A stretch of 64,000 nucleotides of DNA from Yamagishiella unicocca (Eukaryota > Chlorophyta > Chlorophyceae > Chlamydomonadales > Volvocaceae), in assembly GCA_003116995.1 (NCBI GenBank), contig BDSL01000034.1:372001-436000 (forward strand). The letters run 5' to 3'. The translations under genes and the position numbers were made by a program. The notes beneath the pieces are model-generated. The model made no database searches. It was not told the origin of the DNA and saw only the letters and a list, made by a program, of their open reading frames with translations. Positions 7,814 through 18,015 of the stretch are shown piece by piece; positions within the stretch are counted from its first letter, which is position 1, and each line of letters opens with the position of its first letter.

Positions 7814-10800
7814 CTACCGCAGGTAGAACACCAGCATGGCCAGGTGAGTGCACCGCGCCCCTTTGTTGTTCATGTACGTGTCGCAGTCGCGGTTGTTCCA
7901 CTCCGACAACAGCACCTTCTGGAACCACGACTGCCGCTCCCACAGCTCCTGAGGGCCCGACGCCGCGCCGCCTTGATCGGTTGATAACTTCTTGGCGATC
8001 GCGTCTGCAATGGCCTGCGTGCGTGTGTGTTTGACATCACGTTGACTGTATATATGGGGTATGGGTGTGCGCGTAGGCTTGCGCGAGGGTGTTCGCCGGT
8101 GAGTGTTGGGGCATGGATGGGCCAGCGAGAAGTCTCAATCGATGTGCCGCATCCTGCCGTTGCACACCTGACCCGCAAACGGCACACCGGTACGGGCGCA
8201 CACTACAACAGAGCGGCAACGCGGGGCTTCCCATAAACACAGAAGGGCGTCACTGCCTTTTTTCCCCACCACTCCCTCATAAATATAGGAGCTGCGAGGG
8301 AGACCCGCCCACGGACATGTGCGCTACGGCGCGAGCATGAACTCAGGCCCCATCTAATGCAAATACCATCTGCACTAGGATGTGTACTTAGTTCTTCTCC
8401 CACCCAAACCTGACCCCAAGCCCTGCAGTCCAGGGATCTACCTGCATCTTGGCCTTGAATTCGTCCATCCCAGCTGGCGGCTTTTCGCCCTCCCACCGGC
8501 GGCTTGCGCGGGGCCCGAGCAGGTAGTCGGCTGCCTCGCCCAGGTAGAAGAGGTTCCAAATCCCGTCCAGCTGCGTCAGGGTAGCGCTGAACTCCTCGTC
8601 GCTCCAGCTCTCCCGCATCGTGCCGTCTTTGTTGAACAGCAACTGCGGGCAAGCAGGGCGAGGGCGGTGTGGCGCGCACTGAGCGCCAACAACATGAGAA
8701 GGGGGGCGCCCAGCAAAACAGGGAAGCGGGATGACGCACATGAGCATAGTTGAGCTGGCCCCAGCGCTGAGCTTTTGCTGTGGTTCGCCAGTTCGCTGGG
8801 GCGGGGGGAAGGAGACGGGGTTTGGCCGCATGGCGACAGACCCACTCACGCGCATGATCTGGCGCTGGTGCGCGTCGCGGAAGTAGTAGCGGCCGTCCAC
8901 CTTCCTGTCCAGGTGCGGCTCCAGGTAGCCTATTAAGGCGGAGTGCAGGCCGATCTGCGCCCCCACGCCCGGACATGACAGGTCCAGCACGGCGATCCGC
9001 TGCGACGACGGCAAGTCCGCTAGGCCCAGCTTCCACTCCGTGTGCGACTGTGAGGTGGTGAGATCCAACGGGTGGGTGCCGGGTAAAAAGGACAACATTG
9101 AGGTGAGCAGTAGTGGGTCGGGTCCAGCCATGAGGGTTTGGCGCAGCCAGTTGTTTGCTTGTGCACGAAGAAAACAACGCCAGCTCTACAACAACTCGCG
9201 CACACACCCCGCGCATAAAGGCAACGGAGGCGCTGCTAAGCTGACACACACGGAGCCCCGAGACGGGTGTGCCGCAATTTACCTTATCGAAGAGCTTTGT
9301 CCTCATGAAGCGACGGACGAAGGCCGCCACGTCCCTGGGGCCTCCGTTGTTGATCCACTCGACCACCAGGACCGTCAGGAGAGCTATGGATGGCGGGCAG
9401 AGCTCCAGCAGCTTGGGGTCCAGCGGCTTGTCGGGAGAGAGGCCCTGCAGCCACTCCCACGCCAGGCCCATGTGCTCGGTGCTGTAAGTCGCCGGTAGGT
9501 TGGCGGCGTGGGCGCTGACGAGAACCGGGTAGCTGTTGGGCGGCAAACCGATTAGGCTAACCCATACCTTCGCCATGGAGCTGCCGGTTAAGCACCACAG
9601 CACGGTGTGGGGGCCGTAAACCAGCAGCGGCCTCATGAACGAGTCGCGGATGTATTCGGCCCCGCTCGCGTCCAGCTTGCCGTCGATGGTCGGCAGGAAC
9701 AGGCTCTGCACCTCGTCTGAGTGGCAGGGACGGGGAGGCAGGCAGCGACAGAGAGAGGGGGCGGAGGGAATATCGTTGGAGTTTGTAACGACAGGACGAG
9801 GGTACAAAACAATTAGAACGGTCCGAGAAGGTTCCAGAAGCAGATTGGAGCAGGACGAGGGGAGCGGAATGTTGGATGTGCACGTTGTCGGACTGCCTGA
9901 AGGGGTGTAGTAAAGGAGGAAGCAGAATTGGCTGGCACGTCCCCCTCCGCCCATGGCACGCCCGTGACAAAGCCCCCGTCCGCGTGACCCCACACGCTTC
10001 GGCTCGACATCAAATCTCGGCCAGCACGCACCGAATAACACCAGCACTGGCACCTCCACCGCTTGGAGGAAGGCACGGATGGCTCGCCCCGGCACGTCGG
10101 CCTCGTCGAGGCGGTGGGACCGCGCCAGCACTTTGTCAGCAGCCTGCAGAGCGCCCTCCTGCATGGACACGTGCTCCTTGCGAGCCCACACCAGCAGCTC
10201 GCGCAGCAGGCTCTCCAACAGGGCCGTCGCACCTAACTGCGTGTGGGGTGGTCGAGGAGCACACCTTTATTGCCACCGCCCACACATGCCGCTCTCGTCC
10301 ACGTGAGCACGCCAAGCCGTCGGCCACCCCTACCTCTGCAGCGCGCCCGTCGCATGCTCACAGAAACAGTAGAACAAAACGGTAGTGCTTTGGCAGCCGC
10401 CAGACTGCGTTCCAACGGATCGATGCCCACTTGCCTGCCGGACCAGCAGATCTGCCCTCAGGCGCAGGACCACCATGCCCGCCCAGGGGCCCTCCTCCCC
10501 CTGCTCGCGCAGCGCCTCCGCCACGACAGCGGGAACCACGTGCTCCAGGGTGCACGACTTGCCCGTCTGCAGCATGCATGCAAATTGAAGAGGGGTCATT
10601 AGGCGGCACTCAGCATTGTGTGCGGTCCCCTGTGCTGGCACCGACACTTAAGGCACACTGCGGCCCGAGATGTCTAGGGCAGGCGCTTTGAGGTGCAACA
10701 AAACAGCGTACCTTGACGAACCCCGAGATCAGCAAGATCGAGGGAGCTTCACCCAGGAGTTTGTTCATTGCGTCGTTCATGGTGGCCGATCTAGCCCATA

Positions 10801-11797
10801 AGCGGATGCGGTCCACCACCCCCACCGCGTCCACGTATGACACCACAGTGTCGCTGTAGTGCAGCTCCCAGATGCTGTTGTCAGCGAGCTGGCGCAGCTT
10901 GGCCGCGCCGTCCACCAGCCGCCTTGGAGCTGGTGCACCTGCACCATCACCCACACGGGGCACGAGGTCGCTGGCTAGGTCAGGGGCTGACGACCCCTGA
11001 GAGGAACGCATGCAACCCGAGCGTGGCTGGTTTATGCAGTGGTTGAGGGAACAGCTGCTATCGCACCACGATAAAGACGGTATGGAAGCTCCAACCATGC
11101 CGCACCGGACGCAGCCCCCCTCGCCACGAGGTCTATGCCATAACCAAAACGCATCAATTGGGTGCAGTACAACCAACGGGCAGCAGCTGCTGCACGGTTA
11201 CCCCATGTACTAGGCTGTTGCGGTGTTTGCTGTTGGGGTGTGTGTTCGAGCACCAGGGCATGCCGACGGGGCGTTTCCAGTGTCGCAATCAAGACGAATG
11301 CGCGCCACAACAACGTCAAGGTGCCTGGAAGAGCCGCTGGCCGGGGAGCACCACGTAAGTTTATGGCAGACGGGACTCGCCTGCAGGCGCCGCGCTTCCT
11401 GGGCCTGGGCCAGCCGCCGGGGAGGGTGGGAAAAGCATGAGAGGACATACCACGCATGTTACGCACCATGCTAGCTGCGCCGGCGCAACCGGCAAAGCGA
11501 AGCAGCCGTAGCTTCTGCGTTGTTGGAAGGCAGGCGCAGCTGTGGCCCGAACTTACCGTTCAGGCGCATCTGCAGCTGCGTCTTCTTCTTCCGCAGCTGT
11601 TCCTTTTTCTTCCGCAGCTGTTCCTTTTTCTTCCGCAGCTGCTCCTTCTCCTTCCGCAGGAACTGCTTGTCACCCTCGGAGACATCCTCGAGCTGCTTTT
11701 CAACAACAGAGATTTGAGCTTCGACTTTTCCTATTGCCGCGCCGACATCAGCAATCTCCGCGACGACGTCAGCCAATATATCATCAAGCGTGGCCAT
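7814..11797 (-). CDS. Crinkler (CR)-type protein: coiled-coil header plus P-loop NTPase
   Basis: Eight exons join in phase to 624 residues: 11797-11557, 10974-10712, 10566-10435, 10236-10032, 9716-9283, 9047-8850, 8642-8442, 8014-7814. Residues 1-80 form a charged coiled coil (AAIGKVEAQISVVEKQLED, then LRKKKEQ repeats). A Walker A motif GFVKTGKS (about 165-172) is created across the exon 2/3 junction, and a Walker B motif VLVLFDE (about 276-282) across exon 4/5. LWCLTGSS (about 325) fits sensor 1. This order matches the header-NTPase architecture of Crinkler-RHS-type proteins known from oomycetes, fungi and some algae. The C-terminal third (WEWLQGLSPDKPLD, then WFQKVLLSEWNNRDC) has no effector nuclease or kinase that I recognise. 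Intron 3 has a GC donor (CAG|GCAAGT). Exon 7 could instead read through to a stop at 8388, but the GTAGAT donor joins exon 8 in phase. The NTPase family assignment is an inference from motifs. Confidence 0.75.
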
Positions 11798-11945
11798 GGT
11801 AGCAGGTACCACACGCCAGCGACCAGGGCAGGATTGGGCCCTCGCCGGACAAAAGTCGTAAGAAGTCGTCTTAGGTCGCTAAAACTACATATAGACGTTG
11901 TTATGTGAAAGAAGTTTGTTACTGCTCAGTCCCATCTCTTTTGGT
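11798..11945 (-). promoter_or_regulatory. Conserved 5' flank of the Crinkler-like gene
   Basis: This 5' flank is duplicated at 4112-4291 ahead of the truncated copy. The 60 bases next to the ATG are almost unchanged (TTTTGTCCGGCGAGGGCCC... TGTGGTACCTGCTACC), and further out the match is patchy, ending at AAAAGAGATGGGACTGAG. The region probably holds the 5' UTR and core promoter. No clear TATA box was seen. Confidence 0.6.
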
Positions 11946-13132
11946 GGCGGCACGCTTGGGGAACTTGGCGAGTGACGTAGTTGGACGATATGTGAAAAAA
12001 TATTTCTTCCTCAATCCTTTGTTAGGCTTCCTGCTTCCCTTTCTCCCTCTCGGCCATCTACCATCTAGATTTCGGTGCTGAATGTAGCTGCTTCCTTGTC
12101 GAAGCTCCCGCTTGCGCACATAGTTGCCCACGTCCAGATTATCCTTCTCTTGTAATGCGTCGTTGTGGGCCGTTCCCACCCCTGAGTGGTGGGAAAAGCG
12201 TCCCGAGGCCATCATCATCATTGTTGCATGCTATTGCTGATGCAACATTGCGGTACACCATCATGCCGCTGCCAGCAGCTGTCGACGTGGCGCTGCCAGC
12301 CTTGGGTGTTTGCGCTCCTGCGCTTTGGGCCGCCACCGCCGTCGACTTGGCCCCGCGACCGCGTTTTTCGCTCTGCCACAGCAGTGGCTCAGCGCGTCAA
12401 GCACCGCAGGCTGGCTCAGCGGGCTTTGGCATATGACGTCTTAAACCCGGCACCCTCACCGGCCTGTCAGCCAGCCAACGCCGGCGCCGAGCTGCGCAGC
12501 GAGTACGGCCAGACGTGCTGCCACACCAAACACGTCACATGGAGTACAAGCACCTCTTGCCGTACAACAACCCATCCGTGCATTGTTCAACGTTCAGTAC
12601 CGGTATCCAGCTGCTCCATGCAACCGTAAGCCCCCGGCCGCACCGCGCACTCACCCGCCAGCTGCTCAGCATCCAGTATTTGCTCTTAGCACCTTCTAAG
12701 TGACGAGCAGCAACTGCCGCGGCTAGGCACCAGCACAAAGCAGAGGACGCTGACGACAAAGCCACAGGCGGGGAATGCCCCCTCTTAAGCGGCCCAGACG
12801 CCACGCCGCCGCCCTCACCTCCCCCCCTTTGCGCTGCGCGCTCTGCACTGCCGTCCTATGACTCCCTTCCGCCCACCCTCCGCCAGCCTATCAAAACACA
12901 AACGACTCATTACGTCCTGCCGAGCCGGAGCCGTCCCGCACCTCCTCCCCTCAGCTGTCCGCTCTTCTTCGTCCCCCACTCAACTTGCCGCAAAGCGCAA
13001 ACTCCTGTCCTGGATACTTACGGTTAAAAAGTGACTAAACGCGGCCACACCACCTGTGTTCGTGCAAGCGTCTTGTGCTACCGGGGCCCTGCCCCCTACT
13101 CGGGTCGCCCACACCCGCCACCACCATCACCT
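11946..13132. other. Intergenic stretch, no supported gene
   Basis: The stretch lies between the divergent-facing 5' end of the Crinkler-like gene and the 3' end of VMP1. Several open frames of 60-150 codons exist, but none shows splice-consistent extension or a recognisable motif. The part next to 13132 is presumably the VMP1 3' UTR. Confidence 0.5.
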
Positions 13133-16100
13133 CTACTGCTGCTTCCGGTCCTGCCGGCGCTCCGCCACCAGGCGCTGCCTCGCCGCCTCCACCTCCGCCT
13201 CGTCCAGCTGGGACCGGTACGCCTGCGGGACAGCCCCCACGGGGAGGACTCACGACACCGTAAAGCCATGCTACCGCCTCGGCCGGTGCCGGCGCCACAC
13301 AGCTCGCCGCAAAGACAGCTCAGCGGGTGTGCCGGCACGTACCGGCTGGCGTCCATTGCCGGCCCGTACCGGCTAGTGCCTACTGCCGGCTGATGTCCGC
13401 CACCGGAATAATCTTACCACACGCGGAGCGAACAGCCGCAAGCGAGCTCGACGTCCCACCCATCCGCTCGCACGCACCCGTTTTGCCTCCTTACAAAGGG
13501 TCTGCCCGCCCGGAGCAATACACAAACCCTTACCCCAAGGCAAGCCCTCCTTTGCCCCACTATCCAGCGCCCCGCTCCACCTCCGCTCCGGAACCCGAAT
13601 TTTCACGGTGGCTGGCACCCAGCGCGGCACTCCGTCTCTTTCCCCGGCCCTCCCTCCCGAGCTGTAACAGTTTCATAATCAGCTTCCTCAACCCCCCCCT
13701 CGAGCCCTCCCGCCCTGTCGCCGACCCCACCTGGGCAAAGGCGTTGACGCACGACACCGCGAACGTCGCCATCAGCAGCGCCATAACCCACGACCATGCC
13801 TCCGCGACCGTGTCCGGTACGAGCCCCAGCGCCACCCGCTGCAGCTCCTCTCGGTCCCGCATCACGTCCAGCCCCCGCCGCCACCACCAGCGCTTCTCCG
13901 CCAGGTGGGCCGCGCTCTTGGCCAGCACCTGGAGGGGGGACCGGGGGGCGCCAAGGGGAGGCCAGGGAGGGGGAGCCGAGGGCGCGGCAGTGGAGCTGAG
14001 CTGGCCATGTGGAATCATTCAGCGGAGGGCAGTGGTACATGGGCTGATCCGCAGCCGATGAGGCGAAGAGGGCGAAGGAAGCGCTGCTTGCGCTGGGAGC
14101 AGCTCCTGGGCTTAAGAAGCCGCGGGGTGGCAGGCAGCGCGAGGGGGGTAGCAGGCAGCGCGAGGGGGTGGCAGGCAGCGCGAGGGGGTGGCAGGCAGCG
14201 CGAGGGGGCGGCAGGCAGCGCGAGGGGGTGGCAGGCAGCGCGAGGGGGTGGCAGGCAGCGCGAGGGGGTGGCAGGCTTGGCTTGGCTTTGGTGGGCTGCC
14301 TACCTTGGCCTGGTACTTGGCGATGGACCTGTTGATGAACAGGTGGAGCTCCCTGGCGGGGGACAGCGAGTCGGGGCCCATACCCGGCAGCCGGGCCGGG
14401 AGCACCGCCTCCAGCCAGGCCAGGATGGTTTCCCGGCTGTCCCGCCGGAACACGGCCACGAAGAATACCACCTGGGGAACAGCGGGAGCGGTGTATGTGT
14501 GGAGGTTGGGGGAGGGGGCACAGAGACATGAGGCCATAGATGGCCTTTGGCCGATGTGGGTCGAGGCCGGAAGGTGATGGAAGGGAAGGTGGAGATGTTT
14601 CCAGCCCTAGCCCCCCGGCCCTGACCCCGGCCCTAACCCCCGGCGCTGACGCCAAACCTAGCCCCGGCCCTGACCCCAGGCCCTGACCCCGGCCCTAGCC
14701 CCGGGCCCTGCCTCCTGAACCCCACCACGCTCGCGGTGGGGAGGGACCAGTTGGTCCCTTCCTATGACGCCACCGCCGCCCCCCACCTGCCCCGTGACCT
14801 TGATGAAGCCCTTCCCGATGAGCGTCGCTCCGAAGAACTTCCAGAACGGGAACCTGAAGTTGCCGCACACCAGGCCGCACAGGTCGAACGCGGCGTTGGG
14901 CCAGGAGGCCAGCAGCAGGATGCCGAGGAAGCCGTGCGAGCGGATGAAGGCCACCATCCACTGCTCCATGCGCGCAACAACCCGCTGGAACAGGTTGAGC
15001 TGCTGGCCGTGGCGCAGAGCCTGATGGGGGCCCAGGGGGGAGGGGCGCAGTACGCGGCGCGCGGGCGGGGGAGGGGCGGCGGTCGGAGGGGCGCGCGCGC
15101 GACGGGCGTGGGCAGCGTGGCGGAGGTAGCGGACCAGAGCCGGTACGACCCCTCCAAGCAGACCAGCCGGCTCCCTTCCCTGCCCTGCGGACCCAGGCAG
15201 GCAAGCAGGCAGGCAGCCACCCACCTCCTCGAGCTCCACCATGGCCACATTCTTCTGGCCCGCCACGGCTGCCGAGTACGACAGCCAGTACGGCGGGATC
15301 TCCCCGATGGCCGTACCGATGCCCCACAGGACCGACGTCACTATCACCTGTCGGGGGTTTGGCGCGGGGGCGGGGGAGGTCCGTGTGTGCGCTGCTACGG
15401 AGGCACGGTGAGCCGAGGCTCGCAACGTCCAGGGAGCGCTGGCGGTGCATGCATACCGGAAGGGGAGGTTCAGGGAGGTGCCGGGCAGACCTCCCGGGCC
15501 CCCATCTCGCTGCGGAGGACGAGGAGCAAGGCCTCCTTCCTTGACTGCCTGCCAACACCCCACTCCTCGTCCGCAGTCTCGGGCCCCTTCGATCGCAGGA
15601 CAGCAATGCTGCAGCAAGGGGCCGCAGGCAGCACCGCACTAATCGCCAGCGTGTGCGTGAAGACAAACCCATCAGTCCCCGATCTTCCTCGCAATGTGGG
15701 TTCCGGCAGCCAAGCACCAGTGCCCCCGAAACACGCCCAGAGTCAACCTTACTGTCCGACACTGGCGCCCCCTCATCTCTAACCCTGGAGCCCTCTCCCA
15801 CCAGCAACCGTCATGCCTCGTCGTCTCCATTTCCTCCAGCAACCGATCCATTCGCCTTTTCAGCAAAAAGACACCCCCCTGCCACGCCTCAGCAGCACCT
15901 CCGCCCCGTCTCCTTGCCGCGCCTCTCCGCTGGACCACCACCTTCGCCGCCCTCGGTTTGTCGGCCGCGGATTCGCGGATTCTCTTATTAACCCCCTGCT
16001 GAGCGCCCCAACTCACCCCATAATCGCTTGAGTCGCCATTTTTATGGTGGCCACCGGAAGGGACCCATTCAACCTGTCCACATGCGCCCGAAAGACAACC

Positions 16101-17578
16101 CGTACTTCCCTTCCCATCCATGTGCCTTTTCTTGCTCCTGCGCCCCTTGCACCTTTCCCCACCCCCCCTGCCGCGACCCCAGGAGACACTCCGGCCCCAG
16201 GATCCCTCCCTGCCGCCCGACCGGCCCCTCCCCGCACCTTCTCGAACAGGTCTGAAAAGGACACCTCCTCGGCGGGCCCCTCCCCGCACTTGAAGCTCTC
16301 GCTGCTGTACCACATGTCGTGCCGCGTGTCGAAGTGGAAGTGCCCGCACGTCTCCGCGGCAAGGCAAACCTTTGGGGAGGGTCAGCACGATTGCACGTAG
16401 GTGAGGAACGTGGTCGCAGCTATGGCACGACACATGGTCGAGAGGCACCAGGCGACATGGAAGCAGCGTGTGGCACGGCGCGTGCGTGTTCTCCCACACC
16501 CGCCTGCCACGCTTCCCCCCTCCCGCCCCCGCCGCGGAATTCCTTTCCCACCGCGACAGTCGTAATACCCTCCGGTGGGCCCGGCCCGTCACGAGGACGC
16601 GTGACTCAGATCGTGCGGGCTGGTGAATGGATGTTGCGGGTGATAGGAGGTGGGGGCGGTCTGCCAAGACCATGTCCCTCCCCCGTTCGCGCCCGCGTGT
16701 CCGCCGTACGGCAACGATTACGTTCGTACCTTGAGGATGTGCGGGAAGAGGAAGAGCAGCCCGGTGTGCATGCCCGTTCCGAGTCCGATCGATGACAGCA
16801 CTCCGAGCCCCACCCACCAAACTACGTACTTAATGGTCTCCTGGGGTGCGATGGGGCGTCAAGGGAGGGTCCATTCGTGGGGGCAGGGAGACGTGGACGG
16901 GAATGCGCAGCGGACAGCGGCACGTAGGGGGCCCATGCCGGGCCGAGGAAGGGGGGCAAGGTACGAGATGGGGTTTGGGTGCGGTAAGGGTGCTGAGCAA
17001 GGCGTGGCGATGGAGCTGGGTCAGGAGGAAAAGTTGTGAGGGCGCTTCATTGGGAGAAAGTGGAGGAGCTGGCACACGCCGTGGATTCCGGAGGAGAGCA
17101 GGCAAAGGGGCGCGAAAGGGGAAGACATGGGACCGCAGGCTCACCTCTATCTCGATAAGCACCTCCTGCTTATAATCCGCCCACTTCGTGCCCACGTAGG
17201 CGACCAACGCTGGCAGAATGACGAGCATGGTAACGGGATGGCTGGCAATCCATTTCGCTCCGCCGTATAGCCCCCTCGCGGCATATCGCGAGCAGTAGTA
17301 CAGAGTCCGCATGGGAGACTTGAAGAGCGTGACATTGCGCAGGGCTCGTGCCTGACTCAACCGGAGCTACAAGGAGAGCGTGTGTCAGCCTCCTAGACGG
17401 GTCATGTCACAAAATGCCATACCAGAAGCACATTCCCAGATCCATTGCACAGGCATACGGTTTGAAGGCGCCGGGGCGGGAACCGGCCCTCAGCACCTCG
17501 CACCGTCACCAACTAAACGCTCCGCATGGTTAAACGCACCTGAATGATGGTCTCGTCCTCTACTTCTGCATCCGCCAT
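13133..17578 (-). CDS. VMP1: Vacuole membrane protein 1 (VMP1), ER lipid scramblase
   Basis: Nine exons join in phase to 438 residues: 17578-17540, 17366-17145, 16840-16730, 16369-16238, 15347-15225, 15020-14787, 14471-14304, 13928-13731, 13222-13133. Family signatures are clear: [20 protein letters not shown], the VTT/DedA core [19 protein letters not shown], and [18 protein letters not shown] followed by [19 protein letters not shown]. Several hydrophobic segments ([39 protein letters not shown]) fit a polytopic ER protein. The charged tail [19 protein letters not shown] follows the last membrane segment. VMP1/TMEM41 proteins scramble phospholipids in the ER and support autophagosome and lipid-droplet formation; in plants and algae they also affect secretion and cell division. 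The length is as expected for plant/algal VMP1. The start MADAEVEDE is the first ATG of a short acidic exon. Confidence 0.93.
14122..14275. repeat. 20-bp minisatellite in VMP1 intron 7
   Basis: About seven to eight copies of GAGGGGGTGGCAGGCAGCGC lie in the intron between VMP1 exons 7 and 8. The unit is purine-rich on the plus strand. Confidence 0.9.
14598..14715. repeat. Degenerate CCCTGACCCCGG repeat in VMP1 intron 6
   Basis: Repeats of the type CCTGACCCCGGCCCTAACCC occur with much variation. The string only loosely resembles the telomere unit and is more likely a simple intronic minisatellite. Confidence 0.6.
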
Positions 17579-17881
17579 TTCCGGCCGGTTATTCACCCGC
17601 TTTTGACCACGGCCATGAAGAAGCAGGGTTCACAGAACCTCGCGGATGATGGCCTCGTGGAACTCGACAACAGCTACGGTCGGATTATGTTCAGATAACT
17701 CAGGCAATCTGATGCCTCGAAGTCATTGACAGGCTTGCCGAAAGGGTAAAGGCGCCAGAAAGTGCAAAACACACCACTGTGCCGCTGACTATGTGTTGAG
17801 TTGGCCTGAGCACGTGTCGTGGTGCACAGCTGAGCACACAATTATGTTATACGAAGCTAACGATGCAAGGGAGTTTATGTT

Positions 17882-17886
17882 TTACA
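17882..17886 (-). promoter_or_regulatory. Candidate polyadenylation signal TGTAA of USO1
   Basis: TGTAA on the minus strand, about 130 bases past the USO1 stop codon, matches the algal polyadenylation signal. Confidence 0.5.
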
Positions 17887-18015
17887 AGTGGTGGATACTC
17901 CATCAGGAAGAGGTATGATGATGGCGACGTCACGGCCAGCTGACTTAAAATTTTGCAATGCACATAGACATGGAATCCGCCATTGAGCGCATTGTGGAAA
18001 ACTGCGTTTGCCATT

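Noticed and set aside
8388..8642. Stop codon at 8388 as the end of the Crinkler-like gene
   Set aside because: A GTAGAT donor at 8441 joins in phase to an exon ending at 7814, and the junction gives a continuous helix-like sequence. The short form is kept only as an alternative.
8203..10218. A single 671-codon minus-strand open frame
   Set aside because: It is a read-through of three exons and the introns between them in the Crinkler-like gene. The spliced model restores Walker B and sensor motifs that the raw frame interrupts.
12186..12629. 148-codon plus-strand ORF with Cys/His residues
   Set aside because: The Cys/His spacing does not form a zinc finger, and no splice-consistent extension was found.
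14598..14715. Telomere-derived array in a VMP1 intron
   Set aside because: The units are CCTGACCCCGG-like and too variable. Only isolated strings resemble CCCTAA, so a plain minisatellite is more likely.
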